Notes: generated from the letters alone by a model not told the origin. A stretch of 64,000 bases of DNA from JAGWBF01 sp963663025 (GCA_963663025.1 OY760073.1:1674001-1738000), one strand, 5' to 3'. Positions 1-8,888 are shown, counted from the first letter of the stretch. Made by a program: numbers and translations.

Positions 1-2
1 AC

Positions 3-143
3 GTCTCCGTGCATGCCGACGACTTCTCCCTCAGGGAGCGGGGAATATCCGCCGGCAACCTGGTGGAAGGCGTATCGGTCTCCAGCATCGATACCTTGGT
101 GGACCTGCTGGTGCAGGACGGGGCAAAGATAGTCTGGCACTAG
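3..143 (+). CDS. DsrE-family protein, C-terminal fragment
   Basis: Only the last 46 codons are present; the gene begins before the window and stops at TAG 141-143. The visible tail has the pattern LVEGVSVSSIDTLVDLL and ends DGAKIVWH. This resembles the end of DsrE/DsrF-like small sulfur-relay proteins, whose last strand and helix carry a similar signature, and the third gene of this cluster also ends IWHW. It lies 18 nt before the next DsrE-like gene on the same strand, so the three probably form one transcript. Assignment rests on a short C-terminus plus context. No cysteine is visible in this fragment. Confidence 0.6.
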   Translation, partial: VSVHADDFSLRERGISAGNLVEGVSVSSIDTLVDLLVQDGAKIVWH

Positions 144-161
144 GCCGGAAAGGATAATTCC

Positions 162-551
162 ATGGCTACTTTGACGATTGCTTTGATGGACTCACCTTAC
201 GAGTCTGGGACCACGACCACAGCCCTGAGGATCATCGATGCCGCTGTCCGAAAGGGCCATAGAGTAAACGTCTTTGCCTACGAAGGGGCGGTGAACCTCA
301 CCATGGCGGACCAGAAGCCCCATCCCAACCCGGTGAAGGGGACTTCGGTGGAGGACCAGCACCACCCAACCACCTCCGAGTGGGTAGCCGGCGTTCTCAA
401 GACCGAGCTTGTGGACTGGATCAACTGCGGCCTCTGCGTAGATGAGCGCGGCGCCGGGAACTGGATCGAGGGCGCTCGGCGGGGTGGGCCTGCCGACCTG
501 TTCAAGTGGACCAACGAGAGCGACAACACCCTGATCATCGGAACCAGGTAG
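162..551 (+). CDS. DsrE-family sulfur-relay-like protein
   Basis: The 129-residue protein starts at ATG 162 behind an AAAGGA ribosome binding site. It has the alpha/beta fold pattern of the DsrE/TusD family: a hydrophobic first strand (LTIALMDSPYES), then an alternating helix-strand pattern. It contains a Cys-x2-Cys pair in NCGLCVDERG near residue 90. In characterised DsrE and TusD proteins a cysteine carries persulfide sulfur. This suggests a thiol or persulfide role, but no dsrAB, tus or tRNA-thiolation gene is visible nearby, so the physiological partner is unknown. It is the middle gene of a three-gene DsrE-like set. Confidence 0.72.
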   Translation: MATLTIALMDSPYESGTTTTALRIIDAAVRKGHRVNVFAYEGAVNLTMADQKPHPNPVKGTSVEDQHHPTTSEWVAGVLKTELVDWINCGLCVDERGAGNWIEGARRGGPADLFKWTNESDNTLIIGTR

Positions 552-562
552 AGGAGGGAACG

Positions 563-946
563 GTGGCATCGATCCTGTCAATTGTCGAACGGGCTTACCA
601 CGGCACAATCGAAGAGCAGGATGATACGATCCTGTGGCTGAGCCACATGATCAAGAATGCCGGCGGCGATATTTCCGTCCTTCTGCGAGGCAATGCAGTC
701 AACTATGCGGTGCTGGGTCAGGATGCCACGGGCCTGTCCTTCGGGGATATCAAGCTCGAGGTTGCGCCCACGCTGGACAAAGATGTGGAGAACCTCATAG
801 CGGCGGGCGTCACCACCTACGTGGTCCAGGAAGACCTGGAGGAGCGAGGCATCGGCCGAGACGAGGTTGCCAAGGGTATCAGCATGATCGGCCGTTCCCA
901 GGTCGCCGACCTGTTCGACTCCCACGACTCTATCTGGCACTGGTAG
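563..946 (+). CDS. DsrE-like protein lacking cysteine
   Basis: GTG 563 is preferred over an upstream in-frame ATG because a GAGGAGGG ribosome binding site lies just before it, and the upstream reading would overlap the preceding gene. The 127-residue product begins ASILSIVERAYHG and ends SHDSIWHW. Its size, position and C-terminal hydrophobic helix match the DsrE/DsrF/DsrH group. The deduced protein has no cysteine at all, so it cannot itself carry persulfide. It may be a structural partner of the preceding cysteine-containing protein, as in hetero-oligomeric DsrEFH or TusBCD complexes; that is inference. Confidence 0.65.
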   Translation: MASILSIVERAYHGTIEEQDDTILWLSHMIKNAGGDISVLLRGNAVNYAVLGQDATGLSFGDIKLEVAPTLDKDVENLIAAGVTTYVVQEDLEERGIGRDEVAKGISMIGRSQVADLFDSHDSIWHW

Positions 947-962
947 TCTGCGTTTTCCCCAT

Positions 963-1039
963 GTCCCAGTAGCTCAGTTGGATAGAGCGGGTGCCTTCTA
1001 AGCACTAGGTCGCGGGTTCGAATCCTGCCTGGGACGCCA
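963..1039 (+). tRNA. tRNA-Arg (anticodon UCU)
   Basis: The sequence folds as a complete cloverleaf. The acceptor stem GTCCCAG (963-969) pairs with CTGGGAC (1029-1035). A D arm, a five-pair anticodon stem enclosing CTTCTAA, and a T arm with GGTTCGAATCC follow. The anticodon TCT reads AGA/AGG arginine codons. G1036 is the discriminator base and CCA is encoded at 1037-1039. It lies 16 nt after the DsrE-like gene. Confidence 0.96.
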
Positions 1040-1122
1040 CTTTCCTTTACTCTCAAAGCAGTACCTCGGGATGCTGCTGCAATGCTCCGGCCATCATATC
1101 TTCAGGTTTGGAGGAGGCCCAA

Positions 1123-1482
1123 ATGGCAAACCCTGTTGTTCACTGGGAAATCGGAGGCCCAAACGTCGATGAGCTCCACGAGTTCTACCGCAGCCTGTTT
1201 GACTGGAACGTCCAGGTGATGGAGCAGATGGGAGGCTACGGCCTCGTAAACGGCGAAGAGGGCGGCATTGGCGGGGGTATATCCAAGACAGCCGAAGGAC
1301 TGGCCCCCAATTTCGTGACCATCTACGTTCAGGTCGATGACCTCCAGTCCTACCTTAACAAGGCGGAGGGGCTGGGAGGGAAGACCATCATGCCTCCCTT
1401 GAAGATATCGGACGAGATCGGCTCCGCAGCCATGTTCAGCGACCCCCAGGGAAACGTAATCGGCCTGTTCCAATCGACCTGA
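1123..1482 (+). CDS. VOC-family (glyoxalase/dioxygenase fold) protein
   Basis: ATG 1123 is chosen because GGAGGAG at 1110-1116 sits at proper spacing; a TTG 15 nt upstream would place the start inside the Shine-Dalgarno. The 119-residue protein shows the paired beta-alpha-beta-beta-beta layout of the vicinal oxygen chelate superfamily. It has VVHWEIGGPNVDELHEFY at the start, GLVNGEEGG in the middle, and FSDPQGNVIGLFQ at the end, the typical closing motif of glyoxalase/bleomycin-resistance-like proteins. The substrate cannot be predicted. It stands alone between the tRNA and the RND gene. Confidence 0.85.
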   Translation: MANPVVHWEIGGPNVDELHEFYRSLFDWNVQVMEQMGGYGLVNGEEGGIGGGISKTAEGLAPNFVTIYVQVDDLQSYLNKAEGLGGKTIMPPLKISDEIGSAAMFSDPQGNVIGLFQST

Positions 1483-1563
1483 TGGCCCCCGCGGCCTCCG
1501 TTCACGCCATAGCCCATCTGCCTCAACCCTCAGGCATGGTCTGGACTGAGGAACAGATAGCCT

Positions 1564-4338
1564 TTGATTAGCAACCTGGGCACTGCCAAGTTCCTCCAGG
1601 AACGCTCGTTACTTGTCGTATCGGTCCTGTTGGGGATAACCCTCCTGCTCATCATCCCCATGCTGACAATGTCCACCCGCGAGATCCCTTCCCTGGACCC
1701 GCCGGGAGAGGTTATCGACCTGGGTGACACCATTGACCAACGCTTCGCTTTCCCGTTCCACGCCAACGCATTCATTGCCGAATCCAGGGAAGGAGATATG
1801 CTGACCCAGGCCGCCCTCTGGGAGCTGTACCGGAACGAGGACAATCTGCGCACCTTGGACATGGAAGGGCGTCTGAATCCAGAAGAGCTTCCCAGTCAGC
1901 CCTATTTGTACCAGGGTTTCGACACCTTTGCCGGCCGCAGCTTCACTGGCGTGATCACCATAGCCGATGCTGTGGAAGCCATCATGGCTGAGTCACCGCT
2001 CTTCGACTCTACCCTGGAAAACGCCACCGACGAAGAGGTGAAGCTGGCCGTCCATTTCCTGCTTCAGGACCCTAACACCAGCGGTCTACGCGATACCTTT
2101 TCTGCAGAGGCTGCCAGCCGAAGCATGGTCGTCAACGGCATACCTATCGACGCCTGGCACTCGCCGGCGTTGATCATGAACGTGATAGCGGACAACGACA
2201 AGCTGGGAGGAGGTCCCTCCCGCACCGCCCTAGATGTCAGCGATGCGGTCCTGCACAAGGAGGAGTTTGACCGAAACGTTCAGTCGGCGCTGCGGGGCGA
2301 ACAGGTCAGCTACCTGCTCTGGGGGATAGCTATAGACCAGAACCTGGAGGCCGAGGAGGAAGGCTCTACCTCCGGCATTTACATCATGTTCACCATGATG
2401 GCAGTGCTGGCGGTGGTGGGCCTGACCTTGAGGTCCTATTGGGCCCTGGTGCTGACGGGGGCAGGGCTAGGGATACTGATGATCTGGCTCCGGGGCCTGT
2501 CCAATCTGGTAGGACTCAAGGGCGGCAGCCTAATCGAGCTGCTGGTGCCTATAGCCATGATCTCCCTGGGGGTAGACTTTGCCGTCCATGCCTTGATGCG
2601 GTACCGAGAGGAGCGGGGCAACGGACATGCACCCGGGTTGGCCATCAGGATCGGTTTCGCCGGTGTGCTGGGCGCCCTGCTGCTGGCGATGATGAGCGAC
2701 AGCATAGCTTTTCTGTCCAACCTGTCTGCAGGTATCGAGGCGGTCATCCACTTCGGGAGCGCCGCCGGCATTGCAGTGGCCTCATCATTCCTGGTGCTGG
2801 GAATAGGTGTGCCCCTAGTCTTGTCCTGGATCGACGTTTCCTCCCCCACCCGCCGCTTCCTGCCGGGTACGGCAGGCTCGGTCTTCTGGCTGCTGGCCGG
2901 CGCCGGCTCGGCGGTCCTCTTCGCCACGAGCATCATCCTGATGGTTGCCGTCAGCCAGGGGATCGGCCTGCTTATCCTCGCGGTCGCCATCCTGGGCGTG
3001 GTGGTAGCGCCAGCCCTTCTGCTTCGACGAATTGGACCGTCAGAGCGACAAGAATCGGACCACCCTTCGCAAAGCCCATTCACGCAGGCAGCAGACCGCT
3101 GGGTGTCCACGATTGTCACTACCCTGGCCCGCATGAAATACTTGGTTATCCTCGTTGCCCTGGCGGCCACCATCATGGCCGGCATCCTTGCCTTCCGATT
3201 GGAGCCCCGGTTCGATGTAAAGGACTTCTTCGACCGCAACTCGGACCTGGTCGTAAGCCTGGACTTGCTGGACCGGCACGTCGGTGCGCTTGGAGGTGAG
3301 CCGGCGACCCTGTACATCGAGGGCGACCTTGCCGACCCCGGGGCTGTGACGGCAATGGACAGGTTTGTGGCAGGACTGTCCGACAATCCCTACATCTCGA
3401 AAGACACGGATGGACAGGGCAGCGTATGGGAATTCAACCTGTTGCACATCCTGCGCTACGTCGTGTCCAGCAGCTACGCCACCGGTCAGGTGGAAAGTGC
3501 GACCGGCATGGCTGTCACAGACATAGATGGGGATGGCTACCCCGATTCCAGGGAGCAGTTGCGGGCCATCTATGACTACGTCGAGGCCAATGGCGTCCCC
3601 CAGGACGAAAACACCCTGATCTACGGCTCAGATCTAGTCAAGGGAATCCTCTCCCTTAAGCCGAACGACGACAACATCGCAATCTTGATGACAACGGGAA
3701 TTCCCGGATCCCGGGAACAGACCATCGTTGCGCAAGCGCGTGTCTCCCTGGGGCAGGACCTGGCGTTGCTGGAACAGGGGGATGCCATCCTCCGTGCGGG
3801 GCTGACAGGCTCACCCTTTGTCCGGGAAGCCCAGCTCGACGCGGCAACTCGCACCATCCAGCGTTCCCTGCCCATCGCAGCCATGGGCGCCCTCATCTTG
3901 CTGCTTATAGCGATGAGATCGGTACGCTACGCAGTGATCACGGTGATACCCATAGGCCTGGTCATCGTGTGGCTGTACGCCCTGATGCACCTGGTGGGTT
4001 TCAGCCTGAATTTCGTGACCGCCACCATCGGGGCGGTATCCCTGGGAGTGGGAATCGACTACTCGATCCACCTGACCCAGAGGTTCAGGGAAGAGATGGT
4101 GTCAGCCCAGAGCAAGATGGAGGCCCTGCGCAGGTCTGCCGGGGGCACAGGAGTGGCCCTGCTGATATCCGCTTCATCCAGCATGGTGGGGTTTACGATC
4201 ATGGGCTTGGCGCCTTTCCCACTCATCTCCACTTACGGGTTCCTGACGGCTTCAATGATAGCGCTGGCGCTGATGGCATCCCTGGTTGTTCTGCCATCGT
4301 TGCTGATGCTGGTAACCAGGGAGAAGGTAGCGGAATAG
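1564..4338 (+). CDS. RND superfamily (MMPL/HAE3-type) exporter
   Basis: This 924-residue inner-membrane protein starts at TTG 1564 with a GAGGAA site upstream. A first membrane helix lies near residues 13-33, followed by an external domain of about 240 residues and a bundle of helices; the same arrangement repeats in the second half. Each half has the family signature: GVDFAVHALMRYREE near residue 335 and GVGIDYSIHLTQRFREE near 827. This is the duplicated 12-helix plan of RND transporters. The family exports lipids, hopanoids or hydrophobic compounds using proton motive force. No membrane-fusion partner is adjacent, as is common for the HAE3/MMPL branch. It converges on the Fur gene with a 3-nt gap. 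Confidence 0.88.
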   Translation: MISNLGTAKFLQERSLLVVSVLLGITLLLIIPMLTMSTREIPSLDPPGEVIDLGDTIDQRFAFPFHANAFIAESREGDMLTQAALWELYRNEDNLRTLDMEGRLNPEELPSQPYLYQGFDTFAGRSFTGVITIADAVEAIMAESPLFDSTLENATDEEVKLAVHFLLQDPNTSGLRDTFSAEAASRSMVVNGIPIDAWHSPALIMNVIADNDKLGGGPSRTALDVSDAVLHKEEFDRNVQSALRGEQVSYLLWGIAIDQNLEAEEEGSTSGIYIMFTMMAVLAVVGLTLRSYWALVLTGAGLGILMIWLRGLSNLVGLKGGSLIELLVPIAMISLGVDFAVHALMRYREERGNGHAPGLAIRIGFAGVLGALLLAMMSDSIAFLSNLSAGIEAVIHFGSAAGIAVASSFLVLGIGVPLVLSWIDVSSPTRRFLPGTAGSVFWLLAGAGSAVLFATSIILMVAVSQGIGLLILAVAILGVVVAPALLLRRIGPSERQESDHPSQSPFTQAADRWVSTIVTTLARMKYLVILVALAATIMAGILAFRLEPRFDVKDFFDRNSDLVVSLDLLDRHVGALGGEPATLYIEGDLADPGAVTAMDRFVAGLSDNPYISKDTDGQGSVWEFNLLHILRYVVSSSYATGQVESATGMAVTDIDGDGYPDSREQLRAIYDYVEANGVPQDENTLIYGSDLVKGILSLKPNDDNIAILMTTGIPGSREQTIVAQARVSLGQDLALLEQGDAILRAGLTGSPFVREAQLDAATRTIQRSLPIAAMGALILLLIAMRSVRYAVITVIPIGLVIVWLYALMHLVGFSLNFVTATIGAVSLGVGIDYSIHLTQRFREEMVSAQSKMEALRRSAGGTGVALLISASSSMVGFTIMGLAPFPLISTYGFLTASMIALALMASLVVLPSLLMLVTREKVAE

Positions 4339-4341
4339 TCG

Positions 4342-4770
4342 CTATTGGGACGACTGGCAGCGGGAGCACACCCCGGTAACAGTGAAGTTGTCGAGGTCGG
4401 GCTCGAAGCCGAACTCTTCCACCAGTGTCCTCTGAAACTCCTCGAGGTAATGGGGACTGAGGTTGAAGGCCCCCGCGCATAACCTGCACACCATATGGTT
4501 GTGCTTTCCGTTGGGGTCCGTCAGCTCGAAGTGGCGGCGGTCTTCGATGGCAACCTCGGTCACCACGCCCAGCTCTCTGAACAGGTGCAGAGTACGGTAC
4601 ACAGTGGCCAGGTCCATGGACGGGTACGTCTCCCTGGCCTTGCGGAAGACCTGGTCCACGCCCATGTGCCCATCTCCGTCAGCGACAATTGAGAGTATCA
4701 ACATCCGTTGCGGGGTAAGGCGGTAGCCCTTGCTCCGCATAGATTCGAGGGTGTTCATGAGATGGGGCAT
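4342..4770 (-). CDS. Fur-family metal-responsive repressor
   Basis: The product is a small DNA-binding regulator. From ATG 4770 it is 142 residues, normal for the family; ATG 4758 is a second candidate. An N-terminal winged helix contains RLTPQRMLIL and the recognition-helix signature DLATVYRTL. The metal region has HNHMVCRLC and a C-terminal CSRCQ pair, giving two Cys-x2-Cys motifs for a structural zinc site. Whether the sensed ligand is iron, zinc, manganese or peroxide cannot be told from sequence. An inverted repeat lies about 100 bp upstream (4872-4899). No metal transporter is adjacent. Confidence 0.92.
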   Translation of the reverse strand: MPHLMNTLESMRSKGYRLTPQRMLILSIVADGDGHMGVDQVFRKARETYPSMDLATVYRTLHLFRELGVVTEVAIEDRRHFELTDPNGKHNHMVCRLCAGAFNLSPHYLEEFQRTLVEEFGFEPDLDNFTVTGVCSRCQSSQ

Positions 4771-4871
4771 GGCGCTGCATCCGGGGCGGATATGCACACA
4801 GTATAACGCAACCGCGTCGTGAAGTGCACCTGACCCGGTTGGGACGCCTGCCCCGCTTCGTCCCAATTACT

Positions 4872-4899
4872 TGACCCAAGTGCTAGTACATTGGGGTCA
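4872..4899. promoter_or_regulatory. Imperfect inverted repeat upstream of the Fur-family gene
   Basis: TGACCCAAGTG (4872-4882) and CATTGGGGTCA (4889-4899) are inverted copies matching at 9 of 11 positions, separated by six bases. The site is in the upstream region of the divergently placed Fur-family gene. Size and symmetry suit a dimeric regulator. It does not look like the classical AT-rich Fur box, so assignment as an operator is inference. Confidence 0.35.
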
Positions 4900-4914
4900 T
4901 GTGTTGAGACTGTG

Positions 4915-4935
4915 GACCCCCTGAACGAGGGGGTC
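4915..4935. other. Perfect 7-bp hairpin in the Fur/acyl-CoA ligase gap
   Basis: GACCCCC (4915-4921) and GGGGGTC (4929-4935) form a perfect 7-bp stem around a seven-base loop. No T tract follows on either strand, so it is not a clear intrinsic terminator. It lies between the upstream region of the Fur-family gene and the 3' end of the acyl-CoA ligase gene. Function unknown. Confidence 0.3.
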
Positions 4936-5038
4936 GGGCTTAAAGAAACGGGAAGCGATTACTGATACTCGAGGATATCGCGGAGATCCTGACCGCGTTG
5001 GCGGGATACCTGCGGAAGCGCCGGAAAGCTAGCTACCG

Positions 5039-6664
5039 CTAGCTTTTGAGCTCCCTCCGCAGGACCTTGCCCGCTGCGCTGACCGGCAGGGAATCTTGGA
5101 CCTCCAGCAGCCTCGGGACCTTGTAGGCAGCCAGCTTGCTGCGGCAGTGCTTCCGCAACTCCTCCTGGACTTCGTCTTCGGGGCGGCCGCGGAACTCCTT
5201 CTTGAGCACCAGCACAGCCTTGACCGTCTCGCCCCGGTACCTGTCAGCCACACCCACGACGGCCGCCATCTCCACCATCGGGTGTTCGAAAAGCACCTCT
5301 TCCACTTCCCGGGGCCACACCTTGAAACCGGAGGCGTTTATCACATCCTTCTTGCGATCGACGATGTAGAAGTACCCCTCTTCGTCCATCCTGGCGAGGT
5401 CGCCCGTGTACAGCCACCCGTCCCGGAGCACATCCGCCGTTTCTTGCGGCCTATTCCAGTAGCCGTCCATGACCTGGGGTCCCCGGATGACCAGCTCACC
5501 TATCTCCCCCTCGGGCACCTCATCCACTCCCCCATCGGGGTCCACAATACGGGCCTCGGTGTCGGGCAGCGGCACCCCTATGGAACCCTCCTTGGCCCTG
5601 TGCGTCGGGTTGGCATGGGTGAGGGGAGAGGTCTCCGTCAGGCCGTACCCTTCGATGAGGACTTCATGGCCCGCCATATCATCGAAGGCCCGCTTGACCG
5701 CCGGGGGCAAGGAGGAGGCGCTTGTCCGGGAAGGCCTCAGAGACGCTAGGCTGAATTCACTCGCGCCCTCCAGGTCCAGCGCTGCGATGTACATCGTGGG
5801 AACTGCCGGGAATCGGGTCGCCCTGTACTCCTGTATAGCTGTCATCACCCTCCGTGCATCGAACCGGCGGAAGAGGAGCATGGTCGCTCCCACCAAGATG
5901 GGAACGCTCATTGCGCCCGCAATTCCGCCGATGTGAAACAGGGGAAGGGTGGAGATGAAGGTCTCCTCACCTGACTTGTACCCATACCAGGCAGCGAACT
6001 GCATAGCGTTGACTACCATGTTGCGGTGGGTGAGCATGGCTCCCTTGGATATGCCGGTGGTGCCGCCGGTGTAGGGGAGCAACGCCAGGTCACGAGTGGG
6101 GTCAACGGGAACGGGCGCAGCCGGCTCTCTGCAGGCCTCCAGGATGTCGTCGAAGCTCGGTTCTGGGCCCTCGCCTCCAACCACGATGATGGTAGGAGTG
6201 GACCTCCCCTCCAGCGCTCTGCTCACCATGGGATAGGTGTCCCGGTCGCACACAATCAGGCGCGGCTGGGCATCATCAAGCTGGCGCAGCAGCTCATCTC
6301 CGGTGTACATCGGGTTGCAGGGCGCGGGCACGGCGCCGGCCTTCAGGATTCCGTAGAAGGCGATAACCAGCTCAGGGCAGTTCTGCAGGAAGTAGGCTAC
6401 CCGGTCTCCCCTGGCGACCCCCATGCCGGTAAGTCCAGCCGCGAAGCGGCCTGAGAGCTGCTCCAACTCACGGTACGTCAGAGTCGGAGGCGGTGCGGCA
6501 TCATCACCCAGGAAGATGATCGCAGGTCTATCTGGGAACTCTTCCGCCGACTTTGTAAGAAAAGAGTGGAGGGGCACATCCGGGTAGTCGAGGCTTGAGG
6601 GGATGCCGAGAGTGTAGAGGGAGAGCCACGGCCTTTCGGAGGGGTTAGGCATGTTGATGATCAT
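5039..6664 (-). CDS. AMP-dependent acyl-CoA synthetase/ligase
   Basis: This 541-residue enzyme activates a carboxylic acid to its CoA thioester by way of an acyl-adenylate. The P-loop YTGGTTGISKGA is near residue 183. The later signature YTGDLARMDEEGYFYIVDRK is followed by KKDVINASGFKVWPREVEE, and the C-terminal domain ends with the conserved lysine in SAAGKVLRREL. Length and motif order fit long- or medium-chain fatty acyl or aryl-CoA ligases; the substrate is not evident. It is the last gene of the 2-oxoacid:ferredoxin oxidoreductase cluster, 33 nt after the beta subunit. ATG 6652 is an alternative start; neither has a strong ribosome binding site. Confidence 0.9.
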   Translation of the reverse strand: MIINMPNPSERPWLSLYTLGIPSSLDYPDVPLHSFLTKSAEEFPDRPAIIFLGDDAAPPPTLTYRELEQLSGRFAAGLTGMGVARGDRVAYFLQNCPELVIAFYGILKAGAVPAPCNPMYTGDELLRQLDDAQPRLIVCDRDTYPMVSRALEGRSTPTIIVVGGEGPEPSFDDILEACREPAAPVPVDPTRDLALLPYTGGTTGISKGAMLTHRNMVVNAMQFAAWYGYKSGEETFISTLPLFHIGGIAGAMSVPILVGATMLLFRRFDARRVMTAIQEYRATRFPAVPTMYIAALDLEGASEFSLASLRPSRTSASSLPPAVKRAFDDMAGHEVLIEGYGLTETSPLTHANPTHRAKEGSIGVPLPDTEARIVDPDGGVDEVPEGEIGELVIRGPQVMDGYWNRPQETADVLRDGWLYTGDLARMDEEGYFYIVDRKKDVINASGFKVWPREVEEVLFEHPMVEMAAVVGVADRYRGETVKAVLVLKKEFRGRPEDEVQEELRKHCRSKLAAYKVPRLLEVQDSLPVSAAGKVLRRELKS

Positions 6665-6697
6665 GCAGGTGAAGGGACTATTGCCGGCCCACAGCTG

Positions 6698-7558
6698 TTA
6701 GCCGTTGAAGCCCGCAGCCAGGCTGCTCAGCATGCTGTCCTGCTGCCGGACGTACTCTTCCATCTCGGCGATCTGGGCGTCGGTAGCCTGGGCGTAGCGA
6801 CGCTGGGGGGCGATGTAGTCCTTGATGGTCGCCTTGCGGGGGATGTTGGCCCGGCGGAACGCTCCATCCTTCCACTCATACAGGGGCCAGATGCCGCACT
6901 CCACGGCAAGGCGGGAAACCTCGACGCCCTTGTCGTCGTCGTAACCCCACGACGGGTTGCAGGGAGTCAATATCTGGATGAAGGCCGGGAGGCGGGTCAC
7001 GGCTGCCTTGAGCTTTCGCTCCAGGTCGGCGGGATGAGATGTGGAAGCCGTAGCCACGTATTCAGCGCCGCTGAACATCAGCATCAGGGGGAACTGCTTA
7101 CGGCTGCGCACCTTGCCTGAAGGCCGGACGCTGGTGCGGGCCAGCAGGTCGGTGCTTCCCGTAGCATGGCTGCCGCTGGCGGCATGGGCTTGGTTGTCGC
7201 AGACCACGTGCAGGTACTTGTAGCCCTGCTGGAAGGCTGTCGCCATGTCGGCGAGCCCCATGTCGATCTGCCCATCCCCATCTATAACGACTATTGGCCG
7301 GTCGATCCCCCGGATATCCATGGCGGTGCGCATGGCGGCGCAGGCGCTATCGTGAGTGCCAAGGCCGCTGCGCTGGAGAAAGTCCCGCCCTATGCCGCAC
7401 CCCTGGCCAAAGATAATGGGCGCTTCATCTTCCAGGATGTCGAAGATTATCTGCATCACCAGCCGGGTTGCCAGGTTGGAGGGACATCCCGGGCACTGGT
7501 TGGCCGTGACGTTCATCCAGACCTTTTTCTCGACGGTCTCCATCATCATCTTAGGCAT
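6698..7558 (-). CDS. porB: 2-oxoacid:ferredoxin oxidoreductase, beta subunit
   Basis: This subunit binds thiamine diphosphate in pyruvate-type 2-oxoacid:ferredoxin oxidoreductases. The 286-residue sequence has CPGCPSN at residues 22-28, GQGCGIGRDF around Cys54 and a Cys near 210 in LTPCNPSWGY, the four-cysteine pattern that holds a [4Fe-4S] cluster in this subunit. VIDGDGQIDMGLADMATA is the ThDP/Mg motif (GDG...). It lies 29 nt after the alpha subunit. Whether the natural substrate is pyruvate, a branched-chain oxoacid or 2-oxoglutarate cannot be told from sequence; the neighbouring acyl-CoA ligase does not settle it. Confidence 0.9.
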   Translation of the reverse strand: MPKMMMETVEKKVWMNVTANQCPGCPSNLATRLVMQIIFDILEDEAPIIFGQGCGIGRDFLQRSGLGTHDSACAAMRTAMDIRGIDRPIVVIDGDGQIDMGLADMATAFQQGYKYLHVVCDNQAHAASGSHATGSTDLLARTSVRPSGKVRSRKQFPLMLMFSGAEYVATASTSHPADLERKLKAAVTRLPAFIQILTPCNPSWGYDDDKGVEVSRLAVECGIWPLYEWKDGAFRRANIPRKATIKDYIAPQRRYAQATDAQIAEMEEYVRQQDSMLSSLAAGFNG

Positions 7559-7587
7559 TGCGCATCAACTCCCCGGCGGTCCCTCTT

Positions 7588-8847
7588 CTACCCGTCTCCC
7601 AAGGCCCGCTGCAGCATAGCTTCATCTTCTATCACATCGAAGTGCCAGGACTGCTCCGGCACAAGGTTCCCAGGGTCCAACGCCTGGAACCCCTCTTCTA
7701 CCATGTACTGGATGTCGTAGTAGGTAACATCCCTGCCGCCCAGACCCACAGTGCGCCCAATCACGGTGGGAGGCACAGCCTCACCGAACAGGGCGCTCTT
7801 GAGGTCATGGAAGACGGCGGATACGGTGTTCCGGTCCATCACCACCACAACTTTGGAACCCCTCAGGGCATTGGCCAGCTCCCGGCCCGGGAAGGGGCGG
7901 TAGGTCCTGATTTTCACCAAGCCGACCTTCTTGCCTTGGTCTCGCATCATGTCGATGGCTACCCTGGCCGTTGAGACCAGGGATCCCATACCGACCAGGA
8001 TGACCTCGGCATCATCGGTCTTGTAGGTCTCCAGGAGTCCGCCATACCCGCGCCCGAACATCTCCTGGTACTCCTCGTGGACATCCTGGATCATGTGCTT
8101 GGCGGTGTGGTTCAACGCGTAGTCAAGTTGGTAGCGACGCTCCATGTACTCCCGGTCCACATCCACGTAACCGTAGCCGCTCATTCGCGCGCCAGAATAG
8201 TATCCTGAGAAGTCCACATTCTTCAGGAAGTCGATCTCAGGCGGGAGCTGGAAGGGAGGCAGGAACCGGTCAACCATCTCCCGGGTCGGCAGCATAACGG
8301 GATAGCTGTTGTGGGACACCTCCCAGCCGTCGTAGGTGACGAAAGCGGGCAGGAGGATGTCCGGGTGTTCGCTGACCTTGTACGCCTGCAGGATAGTATC
8401 GAAGACATCCTGGGCGTTTTCGCAGTGATAGTGGAGCCAGTGGATGTCGCGGTACATGATCGTGTCCTGGTCATCGGTGCGGACCACCGCCGGGGGCTCC
8501 AGGGCCCGGTGGGCAACGGTAATGACGATGGGAATGCGGGCGTAGGAAGCGAAGATAAGCTGCTGGGCGGCGTAGAGAAGGCCCTCGGAGTTGGTGGCAA
8601 AGGAGCAGCGCACTCCGGACTGGGTGGCCACGCACTGGGCGTTCATCACGCTCCGCTCGTTTTGCAACTCAATCACCCTGGCATCCAGGTCTCCCCTGGA
8701 GATCATGCGGGAAGCCTCTTCTCCTACCTCATCGGAGGGGCCGATGGGGAAGAAGCACAGCACCTGTATGCGGGCCAGCTGCAGAGCCTTGGCGGCCGCC
8801 TTGTTGCCCGTAAGGGCGGTGCGCTCCAGTTCAATCCCTGTGGACAT
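7588..8847 (-). CDS. porA: 2-oxoacid:ferredoxin oxidoreductase, alpha subunit
   Basis: ATG 8847 is chosen because GGGAGGG lies just upstream; the longer open frame would run through the preceding gene. The 419-residue product begins STGIELERTALTGNKAAAKA. It contains the pyrimidine-binding domain (VATQSGVRCSFATNSEGLLY) followed by the domain containing EVILVGMGSLVSTARVAI and KVGLVKIRTYRPFPG, the usual order for POR alpha chains. It lies 41 nt downstream of the gamma-delta gene and 29 nt upstream of the beta gene, so the three subunits are probably made from one transcript. Confidence 0.92.
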   Translation of the reverse strand: MSTGIELERTALTGNKAAAKALQLARIQVLCFFPIGPSDEVGEEASRMISRGDLDARVIELQNERSVMNAQCVATQSGVRCSFATNSEGLLYAAQQLIFASYARIPIVITVAHRALEPPAVVRTDDQDTIMYRDIHWLHYHCENAQDVFDTILQAYKVSEHPDILLPAFVTYDGWEVSHNSYPVMLPTREMVDRFLPPFQLPPEIDFLKNVDFSGYYSGARMSGYGYVDVDREYMERRYQLDYALNHTAKHMIQDVHEEYQEMFGRGYGGLLETYKTDDAEVILVGMGSLVSTARVAIDMMRDQGKKVGLVKIRTYRPFPGRELANALRGSKVVVVMDRNTVSAVFHDLKSALFGEAVPPTVIGRTVGLGGRDVTYYDIQYMVEEGFQALDPGNLVPEQSWHFDVIEDEAMLQRALGDG

Positions 8848-8888
8848 GAACCCTCCCGCGGGCACACCCAGCGCCCGCTTGACGGATG

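Noticed and set aside
4944..5041. Short open frame before the acyl-CoA ligase gene reading LLILEDIAEILTALAGYLRK
   Set aside because: It has no ATG, GTG or TTG start and no clear ribosome binding site, and is only about 30 codons. It looks helical but cannot be supported as a gene.
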